DNA of 11,245 bases. Source: JABSOG01 sp041583135 (lineage in GTDB: Bacteria; Pseudomonadota; Gammaproteobacteria; Enterobacterales; Alteromonadaceae). The notes beneath the pieces were generated by a model that worked only from the letters and a program-made list of their open reading frames with translations, was not told where the DNA came from and made no database searches. The position numbers and the translations under genes are program-made. Shown piece by piece: positions 1-7,088 of this stretch; the first letter of the stretch is position 1; every line of letters begins with the position of its first letter. The stretch spans positions 1 to 11,245 of the forward strand of contig JBFHGJ010000151.1 of NCBI GenBank assembly GCA_041583135.1, read 5' to 3'.

Positions 1-1407
1 GCGAGTGGTTGAGGAATCTTCCTGCTGGAACGATTTGAAGATCATATCCTGCTTTTGTGCATCAATGCCGATACCGGTATCTTCGATATCGATTTGTAAG
101 TCGGCACTATGTTCATGTAATGTCACCCGCCAGCGCAATTTGACATAACCATTAGGGGTAAACTTAATGGCATTGCTCAACAAGTTAAGCACGACTTGGT
201 TGAGTCGCAGATAATCAACCTCAAACACTTCAATCGGCAAAATCGGCATATCGCCGCAGATCTCAAGCCCTTTTTTGCGCGAGTTTTCACTGATCAGTTT
301 TAGTAATGATTCAAAGTCACGCCTTAAATTAACCGGTGATGGGCTAAAGACCAACTTACCCGCTTCAATTTTAGAGAAGTCGAGAATGTCATTGATAATA
401 TTGACGAGGTTTTTGCCTGATGAGCGAATGCTGTTGACGTATGGCTGCTGCTTGTCATCAAGATCAGAATAACTCAGCAGTTCTGCCATCCCTAAGATGC
501 CGTTTAATGGTGTTCTGATCTCATGACTCATATTGGCAAGAAACTGAGACTTCGCCATATTGGCACTTTCCGCCGACTCTTTGGCTTTGATCATTTCACT
601 GACCATAACCTCAAGTTCGCTATTGGCTTGATTGAGGCTTTCCGTACGCTCTTGCACCTTCTCTTCCAGTTCTTGTGAGTGCTTTTGCAACTGCGTCGTC
701 CAGTGCTGAGCACGGGCGAGCATTTTATTGAGATTATGCTGCAAAGACGCGACTTCATCATCGCTTTTGACCTCAAGCTTCAAGGTATAGTCCTGTTCTT
801 GGATCACCTGCTCGATAAACTTTGAGGTGGCAATAATCGGTTTGGTTATCGATGAGGTAAGCCAGCGCGACAGGATATAGGCAAACAGTACAACAAATAA
901 AAATATCACCGAGGCGGAGATCACCTCTTGCTCAATCAGTTGGTTAGATAGGTCATCGGTGGTGCCAACTATCAGATAGCCCAATACCGCTTGGTCGGCC
1001 ACCAGCTCATTGAGAATATAGCGGCCACCACTTTGGGTAGTGCCCTTGCCTGCCTCGGGGATCGGTTTTTCAATCAGCCGCCGCATCTGTACGTCATATC
1101 GCTCATCCCGAGCAAAACTGGCAAATTCCTTACCTTTATCATCGAGCAATACCGCGAAGGAGATCAGCGAATAGTTCTGCATATTGCTTAAGATCTCTTG
1201 TGCCGAGGAGGTATGATTAAACAGCAATGAGGCTTGCAGATTTTCTTCAACCGCAGCGGCCAAAGACTCGACATTGGACACTTCAATATCGCGATAGACG
1301 ATAATGTTCTTGATCAGGTTGACGATGGTGGCGGCAGACAAAACCAAGGTGCAGCACAACAGGATAAACACCAAGGTCTTGCTCTTTATGGATCTGAAAT
1401 GGAACAA
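1..1407 (-). CDS. Sensor histidine kinase, CHASE8-HAMP-HisKA-HATPase, N-terminal 469 residues (runs off left edge)
   Basis: This is an inner-membrane histidine kinase, partial at its C-terminus. Reading the minus strand from 1407: a transmembrane helix at about residues 10-28; a periplasmic segment with the CHASE8-like pattern ESLAAAVEENLQASLLFN; a second transmembrane helix at about 158-178; a HAMP linker; a coiled coil at about 230-285; a HisKA domain with SHEIRTPLNG (phospho-His about 295); and an ATPase domain with N-box LNQVVLNLLSNAIKFT, G1 box DTGIGI and F-box FKSFQQ. The window ends just before the expected G2 box. The C-terminus is unseen, so a hybrid REC/Hpt domain is possible but not shown. 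The start is inferred to be TTG at 1407: an in-frame TAG lies at 1420-1422, a strong ribosome site GAGGGGG lies 6 bases upstream, and the first in-frame ATG would remove the first helix and part of the sensor. It lies 22 bases after the yfiR-like gene, so its input is probably that periplasmic protein. Domain calls are firm; the ligand is unknown. Confidence 0.9.
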   Translation of the reverse strand, partial: MFHFRSIKSKTLVFILLCCTLVLSAATIVNLIKNIIVYRDIEVSNVESLAAAVEENLQASLLFNHTSSAQEILSNMQNYSLISFAVLLDDKGKEFASFARDERYDVQMRRLIEKPIPEAGKGTTQSGGRYILNELVADQAVLGYLIVGTTDDLSNQLIEQEVISASVIFLFVVLFAYILSRWLTSSITKPIIATSKFIEQVIQEQDYTLKLEVKSDDEVASLQHNLNKMLARAQHWTTQLQKHSQELEEKVQERTESLNQANSELEVMVSEMIKAKESAESANMAKSQFLANMSHEIRTPLNGILGMAELLSYSDLDDKQQPYVNSIRSSGKNLVNIINDILDFSKIEAGKLVFSPSPVNLRRDFESLLKLISENSRKKGLEICGDMPILPIEVFEVDYLRLNQVVLNLLSNAIKFTPNGYVKLRWRVTLHEHSADLQIDIEDTGIGIDAQKQDMIFKSFQQEDSSTTR

Positions 1408-1429
1408 ATACCACCCCCTCTAGGAAAAT

Positions 1430-1957
1430 CTAATCCGACAATCGCATCAATGACGGATGAACTTTCAACTGCCGCATACTCAATAAGGTTTTATTTAAGC
1501 GAAAGCCGAGCTTTTTGTTGCGCTCAATAAATTGTAGAAGACCACCGAGTTTGTTGAAACCACGATGTTCACCAATGGTCAAAACAGGCAAATCGCTCAA
1601 GCCAGAAAACACAAATGACAGCTGTGCCAAACTGATGTCACTGGCAAAATATATCAAGTCACAAGTTTTCAACAGGCTTATCTCCGGTAACACATCATAA
1701 AGCAGCGTGACCGTGATCGTGCCATTTTTCTCATTCAATTTGACGTCCCCATCGTTGACGTCAAATGGATTGCTACCAACAATACACACCTTGACCACAG
1801 GGTCTATGCCACTGTCCGGCCAGCTAACATAATGAATAAAATTCATCATATATGCCCATTGCAGCGCCCGCATCTGCGATTCTACACCACGACTAGGAAA
1901 GCTCGCCAACCCCAAAACGAAGCCAGCAAGCAAGATAGTTTGTGCTATCCGTTTCAT
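1430..1957 (-). CDS. YfiR/DUF4154 family periplasmic protein
   Basis: This 175-residue secreted protein has a signal peptide (MKRIAQTILLAGFVLGLASF, cleavage about residue 20-25). The mature part shows the DUF4154 pattern: FIHYVSWP near residue 40, VCIVGSNPFD at 57-66, KTCDLIYF at 97-104, and a closing arginine/leucine-rich strand. Two cysteines (C58, C99) could form a disulfide, as redox-sensitive cysteines do in Pseudomonas YfiR. YfiR is known as a periplasmic repressor of the CHASE8-bearing cyclase YfiN. Here the CHASE8-like partner encoded just downstream is a histidine kinase, so a similar inhibitory contact is inferred. ATG at 1957 shares its A with the receptor's TGA stop, implying translational coupling; a TTG three bases earlier is less likely. 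Confidence 0.88.
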   Translation of the reverse strand: MKRIAQTILLAGFVLGLASFPSRGVESQMRALQWAYMMNFIHYVSWPDSGIDPVVKVCIVGSNPFDVNDGDVKLNEKNGTITVTLLYDVLPEISLLKTCDLIYFASDISLAQLSFVFSGLSDLPVLTIGEHRGFNKLGGLLQFIERNKKLGFRLNKTLLSMRQLKVHPSLMRLSD

Positions 1958-4029
1958 CAATAACTAACATCCATAGAGATAAATACCCGGCGCTCCAATA
2001 GCCCGGCGTGTGCAGAAGGAAATTCAGGCGCCCATTGGTTGCCTTTTTCATCTAGCAGATTATCGACTCCAAGCATAAAGCGGTAGCCTTGTGCAAAGTC
2101 ATAGCTGACGTTGACATCCAGCATATGATAGTGGTCGAGAAAATAAGGATTACTTGTCACCTGTATCGCCTGCGAGTCATCAATACCCGCCATATACTTG
2201 TGCTGGAGGTGCAGGTTCAATTCAGGACTCAGCTGCCAGTCGAGTTGCAACGCCAACTGATGTCGCGGCGCTAAGGACATGGCTTCTTCAAATTCATTTG
2301 GTGGTCGCGCGTCAATCAACTGATTGAGATACGAATAACTCAATGACAGACCAAGCTCGGCATTAATACGGCTTTGCCAGCTCATTTCCAACCCATTGGC
2401 CTGCATTTGACCGCCGTTTTCAAAAGTATAATCCTGCACCACAGTGTCGTTTTCAAAACACAGCGGGAACGGCTGACCACTTTGCTGACACATCGCCGGA
2501 TGCAAGGCAAAGGTGCGAATATCATCATATTGATTGTGGAACCAAACGACATCGACTCGATTGGCATTGTTGATATGTGACCTAAAGCCAAGTTCAAACG
2601 AGCGCACCTTTTCTTTGTTGAAACGCTCATTACCGACGCTTAATACCTCATACTCCCAAGGGCTGGGATTGGCGGGACTAAACGCCGGTAAGGTATAAAT
2701 CGGGATCTTAATAAAGTGCTCGGAAATAGAAGGGATACGCGCCGAACGACTCAACGCAGCCCACAGTCGGCTACGCTCAGACAGTTCCATACGATAACGT
2801 ATGGTCGGCAACCATAAATCGGCATCGTATTTGAGTAAATCAGAACGTTGATGACGATGGGCTTCAAACTTAGTGCCTATCTGAAGGTAATGGCCTTCAA
2901 ACATCTGCCACTGATCTTGAATATAGGCGCTGTAGATATCGGCATCGGTTACCGTCTGATCGTTACCGCCGACAAAATAAAAGGCGTTGCCGGGCATAAA
3001 GTCGATTTCATGACCGCGAAAGCCGACCCCAAAACCCACGGAATGATCTTCAAAGCGCATCGACGCATCTAGCTCAACATTGACCATGGTGTCATCGATG
3101 CGATATTGCGAACCGCCGCGAATACTTTGCTGCGACTGAGCGGCCACGGTAAAGGCTTTATCATTGGCCAGCTGTCTTTGCCACTGCAAACTCAAATTGC
3201 GAATACGATTTTCAAGGGCGACATTGGGGGTGTTCATTCTTGAGGTGATTAACGAAGTTTCAACGGTATCCTGTTCAATCCAGTCACCCGAGACCACCAC
3301 CGAGTCAGGACCCGAAAACCATTCCCACTTACCGCCAACGGCATGAGAGCGCCAATCGTCGTAGATCCCGGCAGCCACATAAGGATGGCTGTCGATGTCT
3401 TTTGACTTGGCGTAAAACCGGGCGTAACTGTTATCGCCGATTTGAGCGCCGAAACGCAGCCCGGCGTCATAATTGACGGTGTCGCCGGCTTTCAAATAGA
3501 ACTGCGTGCTTTCATTGTCCAAAGTAGACTTGGTAATAATGTTAATGATGCCGCCCACCGCGTTGGCGCCCCACACGGTCGAACCAACACCACGGATCAC
3601 TTCAATGCGTTCAATATCTGGCAGGTATAAATCCACCTGCTCCCAAAACACCCCTGAGAACAATGGAGAAAACAGACTACGACCATCAATCATCACCAGC
3701 ACTTTGTTAGATAGTATGCTATTGAACCCTCGGATCCCGACCGCCCAACTATTGGCGCTCGACTCGCTGACCGATAGGCCCGGTACCATGGTCAAAAGCT
3801 CAGGCAAATTGCTGGCGCCACTATCGCGAATGTCTTCTTCAGTGATCACATACGCCGATGCGGTTACATCGCTCAGTTCTTGTTTGAATTTGCTGGAGGA
3901 TACGACCTCCACTTTCATCAGGTCCATCAAATCAAGGTTGTCGAAGTTTTCCTCGGCGTGGGCAGCGCCACCGGCACTGATCCACATCAGTGTCCCTAGG
4001 GTAAGCGCCGGTGTTAACTTGGCTTTCAT
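1957..4029 (-). CDS. TonB-dependent outer-membrane receptor
   Basis: This is a 690-residue outer-membrane active-transport receptor. The signal peptide ends at AHA-EE (about residue 25). The plug domain follows directly, with PELLTMVPGLSV, GIRGFNS, VLVMIDGRSLFSPLFSG, IERIEVIRGVGSTVWGANAV and GGIINIIT. The rest is a 22-strand-type barrel ending in an aromatic residue (VFISMDVSY). There is no N-terminal signalling (STN) extension, so it should not act through an anti-sigma factor. An in-frame TTG at 4068 would extend the N-terminus by 13 residues, but ATG at 4029 puts the signal peptide at the N-terminus; its ribosome site (GGA, 9 bases upstream) is weak. The gene lies between a response regulator and yfiR-like and kinase genes, which suggests a receptor serving signalling as well as uptake. 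The substrate cannot be read from sequence; no clear siderophore, B12 or sugar subtype signature was recognised. Confidence 0.92.
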   Translation of the reverse strand: MKAKLTPALTLGTLMWISAGGAAHAEENFDNLDLMDLMKVEVVSSSKFKQELSDVTASAYVITEEDIRDSGASNLPELLTMVPGLSVSESSANSWAVGIRGFNSILSNKVLVMIDGRSLFSPLFSGVFWEQVDLYLPDIERIEVIRGVGSTVWGANAVGGIINIITKSTLDNESTQFYLKAGDTVNYDAGLRFGAQIGDNSYARFYAKSKDIDSHPYVAAGIYDDWRSHAVGGKWEWFSGPDSVVVSGDWIEQDTVETSLITSRMNTPNVALENRIRNLSLQWQRQLANDKAFTVAAQSQQSIRGGSQYRIDDTMVNVELDASMRFEDHSVGFGVGFRGHEIDFMPGNAFYFVGGNDQTVTDADIYSAYIQDQWQMFEGHYLQIGTKFEAHRHQRSDLLKYDADLWLPTIRYRMELSERSRLWAALSRSARIPSISEHFIKIPIYTLPAFSPANPSPWEYEVLSVGNERFNKEKVRSFELGFRSHINNANRVDVVWFHNQYDDIRTFALHPAMCQQSGQPFPLCFENDTVVQDYTFENGGQMQANGLEMSWQSRINAELGLSLSYSYLNQLIDARPPNEFEEAMSLAPRHQLALQLDWQLSPELNLHLQHKYMAGIDDSQAIQVTSNPYFLDHYHMLDVNVSYDFAQGYRFMLGVDNLLDEKGNQWAPEFPSAHAGLLERRVFISMDVSY

Positions 4030-4070
4030 GGTTAAAAATCCATACGTCTTATGTTCATTTAGAGTCAATA

Positions 4071-6158
4071 TCAGCGGCGTAAAAACTCAACAAAATCATC
4101 AAACGACATCGGCTTGGCATAAAAATACCCTTGCACAAAATCACATTGATTTTGCTGTAAAAACGTGAGTTGCTGCTGAGTCTCAACCCCTTCTGCCACT
4201 ATCTTCATATTGAGCTTTTTACCCATAACGATCAGGGTTTCAATTAACTTTTGCGATCTCGGATCATCAAAAGTGCCAATAAAAGATTGGTCTATTTTTA
4301 GTGTGTTGATGTTAAATCGCGTCAAATAGCTGAGCGATGAAAAGCCGGTGCCGAAATCATCAATGGCAACCGAAAAGCCGCATTCTTTCAGTAAATTGAC
4401 CTGACGTGAGGCAAAATCGACATCATCGATCAGCACGTTCTCGGTGATCTCCAACTCAAAGTTTTGCGGCGGCATTTTGGCCTTAGAGGCTTTATGCACA
4501 AAATAGTCGGCCAGTTGCTGCTCTTGCATAAATTGTTGCGGTGAGAGATTAATGGCCAGTTTGACGTCCAGCCCCAGCTCATGATAAAGCTTGGCATTGA
4601 GACGAAATGCTTCTTCGACGACATACTGACTGATGTCGAGGATCATTTCGTCTTGCTCGGCAACCGGAATAAATTCTCCGGGAGAGACCACACCCAGCTC
4701 GCAATTGTTCCAGCGCAGCAAAACCTCGGCGCTAAGATAGCTGGCATCGGTAACGCACAGCTTAGGCTGAAACACTAAGTGAAACTCATTGCGAGCCAAG
4801 GCTTTACGTAAGTTACGCTCAATTGCGAGCTTACGCTGGGCTTGTCGGTTTAGCTCTTTTGAATAACAACAGATCTGGTTGCCGGATTGCAGTGCCAGAT
4901 TTGCAGCTTGGTCTGCCATTTCAATCAACGTCAGCGCATCGGTGCTGTCATCAGGATAAAAGGCAATACCCACCGACATGGTGACATATATATCATGGCT
5001 GCCGATTCGAAACGGATCGACCATCATGTCCTGCATCAGCTGGCTGACCCGATAGGCTTCGTTGTTGTCAGACAGGTGGGTCAACATAATGGCAAATTCG
5101 TTTTCGGAAAAGCGGCTGAAACGATAGCCGACCGCAGCGCCAGCGCCATGCTCGGACTGAAAGAGATGTTCAAGCCCATCTTTCATTCGGCCACCGGCTT
5201 CCACCAGCAGGTGCTCACCGACTTTTAGCCCAAACGACTCATTCACTTTAGAGAACTTATCGATACTGCAAAACAACAACGCCACTTTTTGATCTTCAGT
5301 ATTCGGCGAAGTAAAGCAGCGCTGTAACTCATCTTCAAGATAACGGCGATTAGGCAAACCTGTGAGTTGGTCGTATAGCACCAAGTTTAAGATACGTTGC
5401 TCATTTTCTTTGCGCTCAGAAATATCCCGCACCACCACAATGACCTCATTGTGACGACTCGAAGCAATACGGATTTCAATATGATTGGTTTTCCCGTTGA
5501 GCAGCAGGGTTTCTTCAAACTGTTGCCCGGCCTGTTGGTCCTGAGCATTGGCAAAGCGTTTTTTGAGCAGCTTGGTGACTTGCAGTACCAAAGCGCATGA
5601 AAGGTGACCGTCTTCACCTTCGCCTTTGTCCGACAACAAATGGGCCTGTTGCCCGACATGAATGGTTTGCAGATTGAATTTATCGTCAAAGTGAATGACG
5701 ATATCAGGCAACGCCCGAAACAGCGTTTTCTCCCGTTCATTGCGCTCTTTGATTTCGGATAAGGCTTTGGAGCCTTTAAGATAGTAGAAAACACGATGGC
5801 CAAGTACAGGCCATGACAGCGGTTTGGAAATAAAATCATCGGCGCCGACGGCGTACGCCCGCTCAATCGATTCGACATCGTCCATCCCGGTCACCATAAC
5901 AATCGGTACGGTCAACTCCGGGTGTTCTTTTCGAATGATCTCACACGCACTAAAACCATCCATTTGTGGCATATCCACATCGAGCAATACAACATCGGGT
6001 TTGTGCTCGTTAAACATTTCAACCGCTTCGATACCGGTGCGAGCAACTAACACTTCAAACTGATTGATAAGCAATGTTTGCTCCAACAACATCAGCTGAG
6101 ATTCATCGTCATCGGCAATTAGAACGGTTGCGCCTTTTTCTTCTTGTGACCAGCCCAT
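4071..6158 (-). CDS. Response regulator with REC, PAS-like, degenerate GGDEF and EAL domains; predicted c-di-GMP phosphodiesterase
   Basis: This 695-residue cytoplasmic protein starts with a receiver domain (acidic cluster ADDDE at 15-19, phospho-acceptor D60 in LLDVDMPQMDG, T90, K112). A degenerate PAS-like stretch (about 150-265) ends in VVRDISERKENEQ. The GGDEF domain begins LYDQLTGLPNRRYL, but its active-site loop reads FSENEF (about 350) instead of GGDEF and no RxxD inhibitory site is evident, so cyclase activity is unlikely. The EAL domain keeps the catalytic set: EVLLRW (E-V-L variant, about 476), INLSPQQF, ELEITEN, AIDDFGTGFSSLSYL, LKIDQSF, AEGVET and QGYFYAKPM. It is therefore probably an active phosphodiesterase controlled by phosphorylation. 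ATG at 6158 is chosen because it places REC close to the N-terminus. GTG at 6170, with AAGGTG upstream, and GTG at 6212 are alternatives. It is first in the operon, 41 bases before the receptor start; the kinase downstream is the obvious phosphate donor. Confidence 0.92.
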   Translation of the reverse strand: MGWSQEEKGATVLIADDDESQLMLLEQTLLINQFEVLVARTGIEAVEMFNEHKPDVVLLDVDMPQMDGFSACEIIRKEHPELTVPIVMVTGMDDVESIERAYAVGADDFISKPLSWPVLGHRVFYYLKGSKALSEIKERNEREKTLFRALPDIVIHFDDKFNLQTIHVGQQAHLLSDKGEGEDGHLSCALVLQVTKLLKKRFANAQDQQAGQQFEETLLLNGKTNHIEIRIASSRHNEVIVVVRDISERKENEQRILNLVLYDQLTGLPNRRYLEDELQRCFTSPNTEDQKVALLFCSIDKFSKVNESFGLKVGEHLLVEAGGRMKDGLEHLFQSEHGAGAAVGYRFSRFSENEFAIMLTHLSDNNEAYRVSQLMQDMMVDPFRIGSHDIYVTMSVGIAFYPDDSTDALTLIEMADQAANLALQSGNQICCYSKELNRQAQRKLAIERNLRKALARNEFHLVFQPKLCVTDASYLSAEVLLRWNNCELGVVSPGEFIPVAEQDEMILDISQYVVEEAFRLNAKLYHELGLDVKLAINLSPQQFMQEQQLADYFVHKASKAKMPPQNFELEITENVLIDDVDFASRQVNLLKECGFSVAIDDFGTGFSSLSYLTRFNINTLKIDQSFIGTFDDPRSQKLIETLIVMGKKLNMKIVAEGVETQQQLTFLQQNQCDFVQGYFYAKPMSFDDFVEFLRR

Positions 6159-6258
6159 ACCTGCACACACTATAACACCTTTAACCTTTGATACTACGCC
6201 CACAATTGACACAACGCAACGTTAGAATGATTGTAACAGGTAAACTGTGGACAAATAT

Positions 6259-6284
6259 CGGGGGTTTTAGCGATTATTCCCCCG
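6259..6284 (-). terminator. Weak GC hairpin across the methyltransferase stop codon
   Basis: An exact 6-bp inverted repeat, CGGGGG at 6259-6264 and CCCCCG at 6279-6284, encloses a 14-base loop containing the TAA stop of the methyltransferase. In minus-strand sense it is followed by ATATTTG rather than a true U-run. It could be a weak terminator separating the borosin operon from the signalling operon. The short stem and long loop keep confidence low. Confidence 0.3.
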
Positions 6285-7088
6285 TGAGAGTTTTTCTAGT
6301 AAAGACAAGTAGTTCTCGTCAAATACCAGTGTTTCACTCGGCGGGATCACCAAGGTAGTAATGGCTTTTAATTCCGCTTTTGGTAATTGCGACAGCGGCA
6401 AATGCTCAATCCGAGGCGCTGTTGCAATATTGACCGCCGCTTCGTATAAGATCACCGAATGCGCCTTGCTATACACGCCACTGAGTTTCTCCACCAACAA
6501 GCGCAAGTGATCAAAGGAGGTGGTAAACTTTTTCAAGCTTAAATCTCCCACCAACCCGGGCTGCCATAACACCAACAACGCCGTCGGGTCTAAGTTACGC
6601 CGATAAATAAGATACTGAGTCGCCTCCATAGAAATAAGCCCAGTCGCGCCGGGATCTAGCCCTAAATCGGCCACCAGACAATCTTCTGCGGAGATCCCCG
6701 GCTCCATCTGCGCCCGAAATCCCAGTGAACGTACTTTGGCAATGGCTTTATGGGCAATACAGGCAAAAATCCCCGGATGTCCGTAAAAGGCGGCACAAAC
6801 CTGTTTTCCGGCACGCACCTCGGCAACGATACGTTCAACCATTTCTTCATAGGTGATATCCCGGCTTTTCCCCTGTGAACTGCCATCACCGTAATACTGC
6901 GCCAAACACACATATTGTCTGGCCATTGATTGAAGCCACTGCTTGGAAAAACCATTGGCCACAGCCCCCAGCACGACATCGGCATGCTCGATATGGCTTT
7001 TAGCAATCGCCGTCAGCTGACCGGACAACCGCATACCCGTGCCGACGCAAACCAAGCTGCCTGTAGCTGTGATATGACTAGAGTTCAT
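6267..7088 (-). CDS. Borosin-type peptide alpha-N-methyltransferase (SonM-like, tetrapyrrole-methylase fold)
   Basis: This 273-residue protein is predicted to transfer methyl groups from S-adenosylmethionine to backbone amides of a precursor peptide. Visible landmarks are the N-terminal SAM loop CVGTGMRLSGQLT (14-26), YY at 65-66, R76 and Y80 in SRDITYEEM (positions resembling the catalytic Tyr/Arg/Tyr set of OphMA-type borosin enzymes), FYGHPGIF (101-108) and EPGISAEDCLVADLGLDP. YGHPG with PGISAEDC separates this family from cobalamin/siroheme methylases. There is no fused C-terminal core, so this is the split type. ATG at 7088 lies inside the end of the upstream gene (11-base overlap), with GAGG 6 bases before it, indicating translational coupling. 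A longer frame to 7166 exists but lacks that support. The gene is last in the operon begun by the 75-residue precursor at 8874-9101. Generic SAM methylase is the fallback call. Confidence 0.85.
   Translation of the reverse strand: MNSSHITATGSLVCVGTGMRLSGQLTAIAKSHIEHADVVLGAVANGFSKQWLQSMARQYVCLAQYYGDGSSQGKSRDITYEEMVERIVAEVRAGKQVCAAFYGHPGIFACIAHKAIAKVRSLGFRAQMEPGISAEDCLVADLGLDPGATGLISMEATQYLIYRRNLDPTALLVLWQPGLVGDLSLKKFTTSFDHLRLLVEKLSGVYSKAHSVILYEAAVNIATAPRIEHLPLSQLPKAELKAITTLVIPPSETLVFDENYLSLLEKLSRGNNR

Noticed and set aside
3506..4168. Open plus-strand frame of 220 codons opposite the receptor and regulator genes
   Set aside because: It lies antisense to two well-supported genes, has no recognisable domain or ribosome site, and its residues look like the reverse reading of coding sequence.
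5387..5878. Open minus-strand frame of 163 codons inside the REC-EAL gene
   Set aside because: It is out of frame with the well-conserved PAS and GGDEF coding sequence and shows no domain; it is a shadow of the real gene.
6267..7088. Cobalamin or siroheme biosynthesis methylase
   Set aside because: The fold is shared, but the YGHPG and PGISAEDC motifs, the Tyr/Arg/Tyr set, and a LigA-like precursor in the same operon fit borosin enzymes better; no tetrapyrrole genes are nearby.
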